Shown piece by piece: positions 37,286 through 44,587 of a DNA stretch of 64,000 bases. The notes below the pieces were generated by a model. That model was not told the DNA's origin and made no database searches. It saw nothing but the letters and a program-made list of their open reading frames with translations. The translations under genes were made by a program, and so were the position numbers. Position 1 is the stretch's first letter, and every line of letters begins with the position of its first letter. The DNA is from Arthrobacter pityocampae (GTDB taxonomy: Bacteria > Actinomycetota > Actinomycetes > Actinomycetales > Micrococcaceae). The stretch spans positions 248,001 to 312,000 of the forward strand of contig NZ_PRKW01000003.1 in assembly GCF_002927275.1 (NCBI RefSeq). Direction: 5' to 3'.

Positions 37286-38624
37286 GGTCGGGGGCCCGGA
37301 CCTTTACCCGGCCGCTCCCCGTGGCGCGCCGCCCGGACCGGCGCGGTCCGCGGAGGAGTACCACGCCTACCGGTTCGACGCCTACGGCCTGGAGTTCCCG
37401 CAGGGCGTCCTCCAGTGTCCTGACCGGGGTGCCGTAGGTCACGAGCACCAGCACCGCCTCGCAGACCGGGGCGACCGTCGACGTCGCCAGTGGATGGGAC
37501 GTGGACGAGGTCGTGACGACGGTGACGTCGAAGTCGTCGCTCAGCTCCTTGAGCAGGCTCGCGCTCTGGCGGCTCGCCCGGGAGCGGGTGATCCTGTCGA
37601 CCGATGAGCCGATCGGGATCCGGCACAGTGCACCATCCTCGATGACGGAGACCACGTCGTGCAGCGCTGCCTCACCGAGCAGCACCTCGGAGAATCCGGG
37701 TTCCGGGTCCTCGCTGCTGGAGCCTGTCCGTCCGGGAGGGGTGGCCCGCGTCGAATCGATGCTGCAGGTGCGTGCACCGGAATCGCCGATGAAGCTCGCG
37801 AACTCGTGACCGACGGTGTCGTGGCCATCGTCGTGTTGCCCGACGACGGTCAGCAGGAGGAGTCTGGGCAGCTGACCGCTGCGCCGGAGAAGAAGCGCGG
37901 TGAGCAGTCCGCGGTACTGGAGTTCGGTCTCCGCGGATACCGCCGCGCCCGCACGTGCTCCCCCGGTGTCGACGGAGCCGATCAGTCGTGTGTCAAACGA
38001 GCGGGGCATGTCCGCGCTGCCCTGGACCCTCCGAGGAGCGCCTCCCAGCACGAGGGCCCCGACGAGCCCCGCGGCGAGCCCGACCAGCAGCCCGATCGCC
38101 AGGTTGAGGACGCTGTTGGGCGCCGCCACCGACTCGGGGGCGACAGCGGGCTCCGTGACGAAGGCTTCCACCGCTGCATTGCGCACGGTATCGCCTCCCT
38201 CGAGCTGTCGGATGACGTCCCGCAGGTTCGCAGCGACGAGGTTCGCCAGTGTGGCTGCCTCCTCAGCGGTCCCGGCGGATGCAGTGACCTCCACATAGAC
38301 CGTCTCCGCGGGGTTGGTCGCGCTCACGCGCTCCCTCAGCTCGGCCAGGGTCTCGGACGATTTCAGCTCCTGCAGCACGGGCGTGAGTACCTGGGGGCTG
38401 TCGACCAGATCCGGGTACGACTTCACGCGCTGCAGGACGAACTGCGAGTTCTCGAAACTGGAACTGGATTCCGAGTCCGCCCTGATGAAGAGGGCGGCCC
38501 GGGCGTCGAAGCGCGGAGTGGCGAGGCCGGTCACGACGACGGCGGCCATCACCCCGCAGATGGTCGCGGCGAGGATCAGCAGCCATCGACGCCGGAAGAT
38601 GCGCCCGTACTCGATCAGCTCCAC
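37278..38624 (-). CDS. Wzz-like polysaccharide co-polymerase with degenerate BY-kinase domain
   Basis: A 448-residue protein. Residues 1-200 form a Wzz-type chain-length region: helix 1 'LLILAATICGVMAAVVVTGL' near 16, external part with 'FVLQRVKSYPDLVDSPQVLTPVLQEL', and helix 2 'NLAIGLLVGLAAGLVGALVLGG' near 176. The rest aligns in layout with bacterial tyrosine kinases ('ETELQYRGLLTALLLRR...LLLLTVVGQHDDGHDTVGHEFASFI'), but the Walker A GxGKS/T, the A' LLIDxDxR and the B DxxIIDTPP motifs are all eroded (the last reads DVTVVTTSS). No Tyr cluster ends the protein. It probably regulates chain length without kinase activity. GTG 38624 is chosen because GGGAGG lies upstream; it overlaps the CDP-alcohol gene by 10 bases. 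Confidence 0.82.
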   Translation of the reverse strand: MELIEYGRIFRRRWLLILAATICGVMAAVVVTGLATPRFDARAALFIRADSESSSSFENSQFVLQRVKSYPDLVDSPQVLTPVLQELKSSETLAELRERVSATNPAETVYVEVTASAGTAEEAATLANLVAANLRDVIRQLEGGDTVRNAAVEAFVTEPAVAPESVAAPNSVLNLAIGLLVGLAAGLVGALVLGGAPRRVQGSADMPRSFDTRLIGSVDTGGARAGAAVSAETELQYRGLLTALLLRRSGQLPRLLLLTVVGQHDDGHDTVGHEFASFIGDSGARTCSIDSTRATPPGRTGSSSEDPEPGFSEVLLGEAALHDVVSVIEDGALCRIPIGSSVDRITRSRASRQSASLLKELSDDFDVTVVTTSSTSHPLATSTVAPVCEAVLVLVTYGTPVRTLEDALRELQAVGVEPVGVVLLRGPRRSGRRATGSGRVKVRAPDRE

Positions 38625-39355
38625 GACCTCACCTCCCGGTACCACTTCGGCAGAGCCAGTACCAGGAATGCGGCACTGGCGAGCATGACGAGGCTGTAGG
38701 CCACGACGAACGCGGGAGGGACCACGAGGAGCACGAGCAGGATGCACAACAGGCCGAAGTCCGTCGGTAACACGGCGAGCGAGTAGGCGAACGACGAGGA
38801 GCGCTCCGGCGCGGGCGGGTTCTCGCCTGATCGGCGGGCCCTGCGCAGGTGGTCGATCAGGAGAGAGGAGAAGAAGTGGACGGTGTCCACCACCTGGAAG
38901 GCGAGTGGAACGATCAGCCAGACGCTGTCGAGGTCGAGGTAGCGCCACCAGCACACCAGGATGCACAGGTGGACACTCCCCTGCTTGAAGGCGTCCACGG
39001 TGTGGTCCAGCCATTCCCCCGCCGCGGATCCTTTCCCGGTCAACCGCGCGAGCTGGCCGTCCGCCGAATCGAGGGCGTACCCCAACACCAGCAGGCCGGC
39101 GACGAGGAAGGCGAACCCGGTCGTCGGGTCCGTCAGGACCAGAAGCGCCAGCCCGGAGAAAGTGGCCACAGCGCTGGTGACCGTGACCTGGTTCGGAGTG
39201 AGGCCACGCGTAAAGGCCGCCGCCGCGAGGATCCTGCCCAGCCTCCTGTTGATGTACCGGGAATAGGCAGGGGCTCCCTTCGATGTCTTCTGCGCACTGG
39301 CGAGAGAATCCAGTGCCTGACGGAATGGTGATTGCGCCCCAAGTCGCACTGTCAT
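38615..39355 (-). CDS. CDP-alcohol phosphatidyltransferase family protein
   Basis: A 246-residue membrane enzyme that transfers a phospho-alcohol from a CDP-activated donor to an acceptor alcohol. The family motif D-x2-D-G-x2-A-R-x8-G-x3-D-x3-D is complete in 'DSADGQLARLTGKGSAAGEWLDHTVD'. About six helices surround it. The 39355 ATG is used because GAAGGA precedes it; the longer frame would start with TTG in unlikely sequence. Within a polysaccharide cluster the acceptor might be a saccharide or a polyprenyl lipid, as in inositol- or alditol-phosphate transfer. The substrate is not determinable. It overlaps the co-polymerase gene by 10 bases. Confidence 0.85.
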   Translation of the reverse strand: MTVRLGAQSPFRQALDSLASAQKTSKGAPAYSRYINRRLGRILAAAAFTRGLTPNQVTVTSAVATFSGLALLVLTDPTTGFAFLVAGLLVLGYALDSADGQLARLTGKGSAAGEWLDHTVDAFKQGSVHLCILVCWWRYLDLDSVWLIVPLAFQVVDTVHFFSSLLIDHLRRARRSGENPPAPERSSSFAYSLAVLPTDFGLLCILLVLLVVPPAFVVAYSLVMLASAAFLVLALPKWYREVRSWS

Positions 39356-39457
39356 GACTGTCCTTCGTACTGGGTGGACCTGATAAAGGTGTTCGGGTGA
39401 TTGGGTCGCCAAGGTGCGTACGGACTCCGCTGATGCGCCTCCCTGGTTCCCTCGGGC

Positions 39458-40726
39458 TCAGACATGCGACGTCGACCGCCTGCTCTGCGAAGTACCCGAG
39501 GAAGGGGCGGGGGACGAGGCGCGCGGGGGCCGGGTCAGGACGACGAGGCGAAGAACGAGGGCGCCGATCAGGGAGCCGCATGCCGCACACATCGGGGCGA
39601 GGACGAACGAATCCGTCAGGGCGACGACCCCGGCGGCCAGAGCCAGCGACAGCAGGCTCTCGGTGAGGCGGACGCCGAACACGGTCGAGGCCCTCCCCCG
39701 GACGGCGGCAAGCGAGCCGTAGGGGATGCTTGCACCGATGCCCAGCGTCAGGCACAGCCAGCCGGCCACGGCCGTGGGGTCCGGCATCAGCCCGGTGACC
39801 ATCGGACCCACCACCGGAAGCAGGAGAAGAGCCGCAACCGAACCGAGGAGGGTGAAGGCGGCGAGGGCCACCACGGCCCGGTCCGCGCGGCGGACGAGTT
39901 CCTGCAGCGGTTTCGACGGATCCCGGGCATAGGAGGAGAAGAGGAACGACGAGAACCCTCCGACGAGGAGGAGTGCCGGCGCGGCATACACCCGCGCAAC
40001 CTCCAGTTCGCCCGCAGCAGCCAGACCGACGAACAGGATGACGATGAAGCGGACCCCCGCCAGCACAGCGGGCCTCAGGCCTTGCTGCGCTGCCCGCCAC
40101 ACCCCGAATCCAGCCACCTGGCGGAGGGCGGAACCTCGCATCGTGACGACGTACCGCGCCGACCGCGGAAGCAGGAAGACTCCGGCGAGTGCTCCGGTCA
40201 CCTGTCCGACGAGGATGGCGAGGACGTAGTCGGCGAGGTGCAAGCCGTCACCGGCGGCGGCCAGGAGAGCGAGGCCCGTGCCGAGGATCATCGCCAGATC
40301 GACGAGGACGACCCGCCCGAATCTCAGGTCGATCATCAGCAGGCGCCGCACGATCTCCTCGCTCACGAAGGCGAATCCGGCCGAGCCGAGAATCAGCGCC
40401 TGTGCAATCCCGGACGCACCGATGAGGTGACTGCTCACTGTCATGAGTACGGACACGGAACCGGCCAGGATCAGGAACCAGGCCTGCAGCGCTCCCCGTA
40501 TGGGTCGAGCGCCACGGTCCAGGACCGTCAGGCTGTCCCCGACGAAGCCGCTGACCAGGCCGGACGCCAGGACGAAGAACCCGTACAGGAGGCTGAGCCG
40601 ACCGAGCCCGGCCAGATCCAGGGTCCGGCTGGCGAGGAGGATCAGTAGCAGGCTTCCTGCGGCCTGGGTACAGGGGGCGATGCCCGCCAGGCCCGCCGGC
40701 AGCATCTGCCCGATGCGGCGTCTCAT
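39458..40726 (-). CDS. Wzx-like polysaccharide flippase (MOP superfamily)
   Basis: A 422-residue, roughly 12-helix membrane protein. Repeated hydrophobic segments with short basic loops run from 'IAPCTQAAGSLLLILLASRTLDLAGLGRLSLLYGFF' to 'LAPMCAACGSLIGALVLRLVVLT', consistent with a MOP-family exporter moving lipid-linked repeat units across the membrane. Start codon is uncertain: ATG 40726 (MRRRIGQ) is the best family-like start but has no clear ribosome site. The frame stays open for 69 more codons upstream with odd Arg/Pro-rich composition. Context beside polymerase and co-polymerase genes supports the role. Confidence 0.75.
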   Translation of the reverse strand: MRRRIGQMLPAGLAGIAPCTQAAGSLLLILLASRTLDLAGLGRLSLLYGFFVLASGLVSGFVGDSLTVLDRGARPIRGALQAWFLILAGSVSVLMTVSSHLIGASGIAQALILGSAGFAFVSEEIVRRLLMIDLRFGRVVLVDLAMILGTGLALLAAAGDGLHLADYVLAILVGQVTGALAGVFLLPRSARYVVTMRGSALRQVAGFGVWRAAQQGLRPAVLAGVRFIVILFVGLAAAGELEVARVYAAPALLLVGGFSSFLFSSYARDPSKPLQELVRRADRAVVALAAFTLLGSVAALLLLPVVGPMVTGLMPDPTAVAGWLCLTLGIGASIPYGSLAAVRGRASTVFGVRLTESLLSLALAAGVVALTDSFVLAPMCAACGSLIGALVLRLVVLTRPPRASSPAPSSGTSQSRRSTSHV

Positions 40727-41011
40727 GGGCAGGGTGCACGGGATGGCGTGAGTGCACGCCCGGCGCCGAGGGCGGGGCGGGGCGTGCGTCGGATCCCGCC
40801 CCAGCGGTGACTGCTGGTCCGGCGGCGGGCGACGAATCGGTTGTCCATGAGAGACCCATCGTTCGATGCGTCCCGGCGGGACGAAATCTGTGGAAAGCGT
40901 AGAACCCGGCAGACGGCGGAACACGAGTACCAACTACCTGAACTCCCCCGGGGAAGCGAGCAGCATCACTTGGACGCGCTGGACGCGGGTCGAGGTGCCG
41001 GCCGCGCGACC
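40727..41011. other. 285-base gap inside the polysaccharide cluster
   Basis: No convincing gene. It separates the first three minus-strand genes of the cluster from the flippase gene and may hold an internal promoter. G/C-rich palindromic runs occur near 40770-40800 but no clear stem-loop terminator is seen. Confidence 0.4.
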
Positions 41012-42190
41012 CTAGGGGAGCTTGGTCGTGAGCGGGAAGGCCCCGGAGCGGCGGCCACCGGCCCTGCGGCGGCCCAGGAGTCCGAGGCACAGCTGCTCGT
41101 ACCCCTCCGCGACGCGATCCCAGTCGTATGCCAGGGCGTCCGCCTGGGATTTCTTGCCACGAAGTACCGTGTCCGACCTCGACGTCTCCGCGGCGTGAAC
41201 GAGTGCGGGAATGTCCGAAGCGTCCGCGAAGTACCGTCCGTCGGCACCCAGGACCTCGCGGTTGAAGTTCACGTCGAAGGCGTTGATTGCAGCGCCGGCG
41301 CCCATGGCGCGCAGGAGTGACGGGTTGGTGCCGCCCACGGAATGGCCGTGCCAGTAGATCCGGGCGTTGGCGTACAGCTGGTCGAGGAGCTCCTGGTCCC
41401 AGACGCCTCCGACGAAGCGCACCCGCGCGTCGCCGAGTGAGGTGACGAGCCGGGTGTAGTCGTCGGCGTAGGGGGCGGACCCGACGACGACCAGCGGCAG
41501 CTCCGCCCTGCTGCGCACATATCCTTCGACGATGACGTGGACGTGGTTCTCCGGTTCGAAGCGTGCCACGACGAGGTGGTACTCGCCGGGGACGAGGTTC
41601 AGCTCTGCGAGGCGGTCCGTCGCTCCGCTTTCGAGGATCGGGGCACCGTACGCCAGGTAGGTGCTGTCGACGTCGAATTCCTGACGGTAGTAATCCTGGA
41701 TGCCGGCGGCGTCCGCAATGAGGGCGTCGGACCAGCGAACAGCAAGTGATTCGGCGATGCGGTAGTACCTCTTGCCCAGCGGCCCCCACTTGGCACGCTT
41801 CCATTCGAGCCCGTCCATGTGGGTCGCAACCGGGATGCCGGCCGCACGGAGGACGGGCAGCCACGGCGCATTCGCGGCGTTGAACACGATGGCGACATCC
41901 GCGCGCCTGAAGAACAGGTGCCAGGCGGAGAGCCCCGTGTGGCTGAGCGTCTCGAGTGAACGCTTCTTGAGTGCGGGCAGATGGACGAGCTTCATACCCT
42001 TGTACTCGGTCACGGCGTGATCCGTGTCCTCGGTCGTCCTGCAGTACACCACGACGTCGTGGCCGCGTTCGGCGAGGCGCTGCCCGACCTCCTCGACGCA
42101 GGTTTCGAAGCCGCCGTAGCGGGCAGGGACCCCGCGAGTGCCGACGAGCGCGATACGGATGCGTGCGGGGCGAGAGGACAGCCTGTACAT
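41012..42190 (-). CDS. Glycosyltransferase with DUF1972 N-terminal domain (rhamnosyltransferase-like)
   Basis: A 392-residue GT4-type enzyme. The N-terminal signature 'IALVGTRGVPARYGGFETCVEEVGQRLAERGHDV' (residues 12-45) defines the DUF1972 domain found in rhamnosyl- and other exopolysaccharide glycosyltransferases. The C-terminal domain has 'YHLVVARFEPENHVHVIVEGY' and 'YWHGHSVGGTNPSLLRAMGAGAAINAFD', which carries the donor site S-V-G-G-T-N-P-S-L-L-R-A-M in place of E-x7-E. With dTDP-L-rhamnose genes in the window at 57-60 kb, a rhamnosyl donor is plausible but unproven. GGGAGTCC precedes the ATG. Confidence 0.85.
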   Translation of the reverse strand: MYRLSSRPARIRIALVGTRGVPARYGGFETCVEEVGQRLAERGHDVVVYCRTTEDTDHAVTEYKGMKLVHLPALKKRSLETLSHTGLSAWHLFFRRADVAIVFNAANAPWLPVLRAAGIPVATHMDGLEWKRAKWGPLGKRYYRIAESLAVRWSDALIADAAGIQDYYRQEFDVDSTYLAYGAPILESGATDRLAELNLVPGEYHLVVARFEPENHVHVIVEGYVRSRAELPLVVVGSAPYADDYTRLVTSLGDARVRFVGGVWDQELLDQLYANARIYWHGHSVGGTNPSLLRAMGAGAAINAFDVNFNREVLGADGRYFADASDIPALVHAAETSRSDTVLRGKKSQADALAYDWDRVAEGYEQLCLGLLGRRRAGGRRSGAFPLTTKLP

Positions 42191-42253
42191 CGATGGACTC
42201 CCGGTCGGTATGTGCAGGCAACTCCCCCGGAGTCGGATGCACGGGTGGGTGGA

Positions 42254-42700
42254 TCAGAGTGCCGTCTCACGGGCCGCGGGAGCATCGAGGAGCTCCAGGG
42301 TCCGCCGCAGGAAGGTACTGGAGGTGTGGACGGTGTACGGGAAGTAGACGACGTCGACGCCTACCCGCGCGAAGGCTTCCTCGAGCAGAAGGCCCTGGGG
42401 GGTGCCCTTCCAGTCGTCGCCCTTGAAGAAGACGTTGAAGCCCAGCTGTGTCCACATGTCGAGTTTGGTGGGTGCGGTCTCCGCGACGGCACGATCGACG
42501 AACCGCACGCTCTGGACGATCTCGATGCGTTCGATCAGGGGGATGACCGGGCGCCGTCCCTTGTTCCTCTCCAGCAGTTCATCGGAGACGACGCCTGCGA
42601 TGAGGAAGTCACAGTGGTTCCTCGCGTGCCGCAACAGATTGAGGTGTCCCACGTGGAAGAGATCGAAGGCGCCTGCTGCGTAGCCGATCCGGATGGTCAT
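42254..42700 (-). CDS. TagD-like adenylyl/cytidylyltransferase
   Basis: A 148-residue nucleotidyltransferase. It begins 'IRIGYAAGAFDLFHVGHLNLLRHAR', with HxGH (catalytic) preceded by G-x-F-D-L/x-H, and has 'GDDWKGTPQG' further on. Enzymes of this size and pattern (glycerol-3-phosphate cytidylyltransferase, TagD) make CDP-glycerol or related CDP-alditols. The C-terminal block that reads RTxGISTT in TagD is here 'HTSSTFLRR', so the substrate may differ. In the cluster with a CDP-alcohol phosphotransferase, it could provide the CDP-activated donor. ATG 42700 follows GGGAGCAG. Confidence 0.82.
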   Translation of the reverse strand: MTIRIGYAAGAFDLFHVGHLNLLRHARNHCDFLIAGVVSDELLERNKGRRPVIPLIERIEIVQSVRFVDRAVAETAPTKLDMWTQLGFNVFFKGDDWKGTPQGLLLEEAFARVGVDVVYFPYTVHTSSTFLRRTLELLDAPAARETAL

Positions 42701-42773
42701 CGCTGCTCCCGCCAGGGGCCGACCCGGCGAACGGGTCCGGTGGAGCACCGGGATCTGGATTTCTGCGCTCTCA

Positions 42774-44258
42774 TCAGTACGCTCCGACCGGTCTGAGGAC
42801 GACCTTGAAGGTTCGCCAGAGGATGATCAGGTCACCCATGACCGACCAGTTCTCCACGTACCAGAGATCGAGACGGACACTTTCGTCCCAGTCGAGGTCC
42901 GACCGGCCGCTGACCTGCCAGAGGCCCGTGAGCCCCGGCTTGATCAGGAGGCGGCGGTGCGTGTGCTCCTCATAGGCGGACACCTCGCTGACGAGCGGCG
43001 GCCTGGGCCCTACGAGGGACATGTCACCGCGCAGGACGTTCCACAGCTGGGGGAGCTCGTCGAGGGAGTACTTCCGGATGATCCGCCCGGTCCGCGTGAC
43101 CCGCGGGTCGTCCCGGATCTTGAACAGGACGCCGTGGCCCTCGTCGTGCTCCTTGAGGAGTTCGAGCTCGTCCTCGGCCGTCGTGACCATGGAGCGGAAC
43201 TTGAACATCCGGAAGACGGCCGAGTCCTTACCGGCCCGCTCCTGGACGAAGAACGCGGGCCCGGGAGTATCGTGGCGGATCGCGAGCGTCAGCAGCAGGA
43301 ACAACGGCGCCAGGACGCCCAGGGCAAGCACTGAGACGACGATGTCCATCACCCGCTTCAGGACGTGACGTCCGCCCGTGAAGTGCGGCAGCTCGACATG
43401 CATGAGGGGGAGTCCCTCGACCGGCCGCATCGTGATGCGTGGACCGGCGACGTTGGTGAGCGCCGATGCGAGCACCAGTTCGGTCGAGGACTCCTCGAGG
43501 CGCCACCCGAGCTCCCGGATGTAGGAACTGCCCTTCTGCAGGGGTCCCGCGACGATGACGGCGTCCGCCCCCGTCTGTGCCACGAAGTCCTTGATCTTCC
43601 GGAGTCCGCTGACGACGGGAACGAGACGGTCCCCGGCGTGCAGGGCGGCGGGACTGGCCTTGCCCTCGTACACAGCTCCGACGACCGTGTACGCAGGACC
43701 GGACTTCCTCGCCAGCTGGGAGGCGACATAGCGGACATCCGCCGGCCGGCCCACGACGACGACCTTCGAGAGGTAGTGTCCGAGCAGGCTCTGGTGGAGC
43801 AGCCACCGCCGCCACATCCACCGGCCCGACAGCAGGAGGAGGGTGCCGGCCGGCAGCGCGAGGACGAGCATCCCCCGGAAGTGCTCGAGGTCCAGGACGA
43901 CGGCGAGGACGGCCGTCGCCGCGAAGGTTCCGACACTCGCCCGGACGACCTTCTTGTATTCGCCCGCCCCGGTACCGACCACCCGGGCATCCCGGCTGCG
44001 AGCCAGGGACATGGCGGTCATCCATCCGGCCGCCACGGCGCCGCCGAGGGCCAGATGGCCGGCCCCTGACGACGCGCCCGCAGTCGATGCCGCCATGTTC
44101 AGGGCCAGGACGAGCAGGATCAGGACCGAATCCGTGGCGACGAGGGACAGCTGGTAGCGTCTCCGCCAGGTTGTCCCGGAAAGCAGAATGGGCTGGTTGA
44201 AGGCCGCGATACCCGGCACCCTGCTGGAACTGCCGAAGGCGCTCTGCACCTGTGTCAT
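42774..44258 (-). CDS. Polyprenyl-phosphate sugar-1-phosphate transferase (exopolysaccharide priming enzyme)
   Basis: A 494-residue membrane protein that starts repeat-unit assembly by placing a sugar-1-phosphate on undecaprenyl phosphate. The N-terminus has four to five helices and a Rossmann-like CoA-binding-type region ('VVVVGRPADVRYVASQL'). The catalytic C-terminus starts 'KRVMDIVVSVLALGVLAPLFLLLTLAI' and carries 'FVQERAGKDSAVFRMFKFRSM', 'KYSLDELPQLWNVLRGDMSLVGPRPP' and 'KPGLTGLWQVSGRSDLDWDE', the WbaP/WcaJ family motifs. Start ATG 44258 has GGGGAA upstream; the longer frame includes leader-like sequence. It is the first gene of the minus-strand cluster, just downstream of the regulator array. 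Confidence 0.92.
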   Translation of the reverse strand: MTQVQSAFGSSSRVPGIAAFNQPILLSGTTWRRRYQLSLVATDSVLILLVLALNMAASTAGASSGAGHLALGGAVAAGWMTAMSLARSRDARVVGTGAGEYKKVVRASVGTFAATAVLAVVLDLEHFRGMLVLALPAGTLLLLSGRWMWRRWLLHQSLLGHYLSKVVVVGRPADVRYVASQLARKSGPAYTVVGAVYEGKASPAALHAGDRLVPVVSGLRKIKDFVAQTGADAVIVAGPLQKGSSYIRELGWRLEESSTELVLASALTNVAGPRITMRPVEGLPLMHVELPHFTGGRHVLKRVMDIVVSVLALGVLAPLFLLLTLAIRHDTPGPAFFVQERAGKDSAVFRMFKFRSMVTTAEDELELLKEHDEGHGVLFKIRDDPRVTRTGRIIRKYSLDELPQLWNVLRGDMSLVGPRPPLVSEVSAYEEHTHRRLLIKPGLTGLWQVSGRSDLDWDESVRLDLWYVENWSVMGDLIILWRTFKVVLRPVGAY

Positions 44259-44587
44259 TGCATTCCCCGATTCCCGCGCCCGACGGGAATGACTTCCTCG
44301 GGCGGAACGGGGGCGACGCCGGCCGGATCGGTCCGGGGTGTCGTGAATGAACGAAAATGGTCCGGGAACATCGAATTCGAGCGGAAATCCATCGGGGAGG
44401 CACAGCAATTATCGCAATGTGGACGACCCATGGAGGGACCCGATTCTCGTGAATTCCGCAAACTTGTCTTCAAGCCATTGTGGAAATCGTAGGGATCCGG
44501 TCCCGTCACTACACGAGTGGTGTGTACGCGTTCACCCGTGACGCCTACGTGCGAGCCCTTTACGCCACTCGCGCGGCTGGACCGCGG
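44259..44587 (-). promoter_or_regulatory. Leader of the polysaccharide cluster with elements shared with the far end of the regulator array
   Basis: No gene fits this 329-base gap, which is clearly AT-richer than its flanks (about 44340-44500). It holds block 1 at 44415-44441 (CAATG...GGAGGGACCC), block 2 CGTGAATTC at 44448-44456, and block 3 ACACGAGTGG at 44511-44520 followed by TAC and GTTCAC (44530-44535). All recur in the gap at 55481-55831. On the minus strand, a GATAAT hexamer adjoins block 1 and is a candidate -10 box, which would place block 1 across the -35 region of the cluster promoter. Regulator identity is unknown. Confidence 0.5.

Noticed and set aside
37278-40100. A 940-residue minus-strand open frame
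   Set aside because: Only its last 448 residues read as a protein; the rest is an out-of-frame shadow of the CDP-alcohol and flippase genes.
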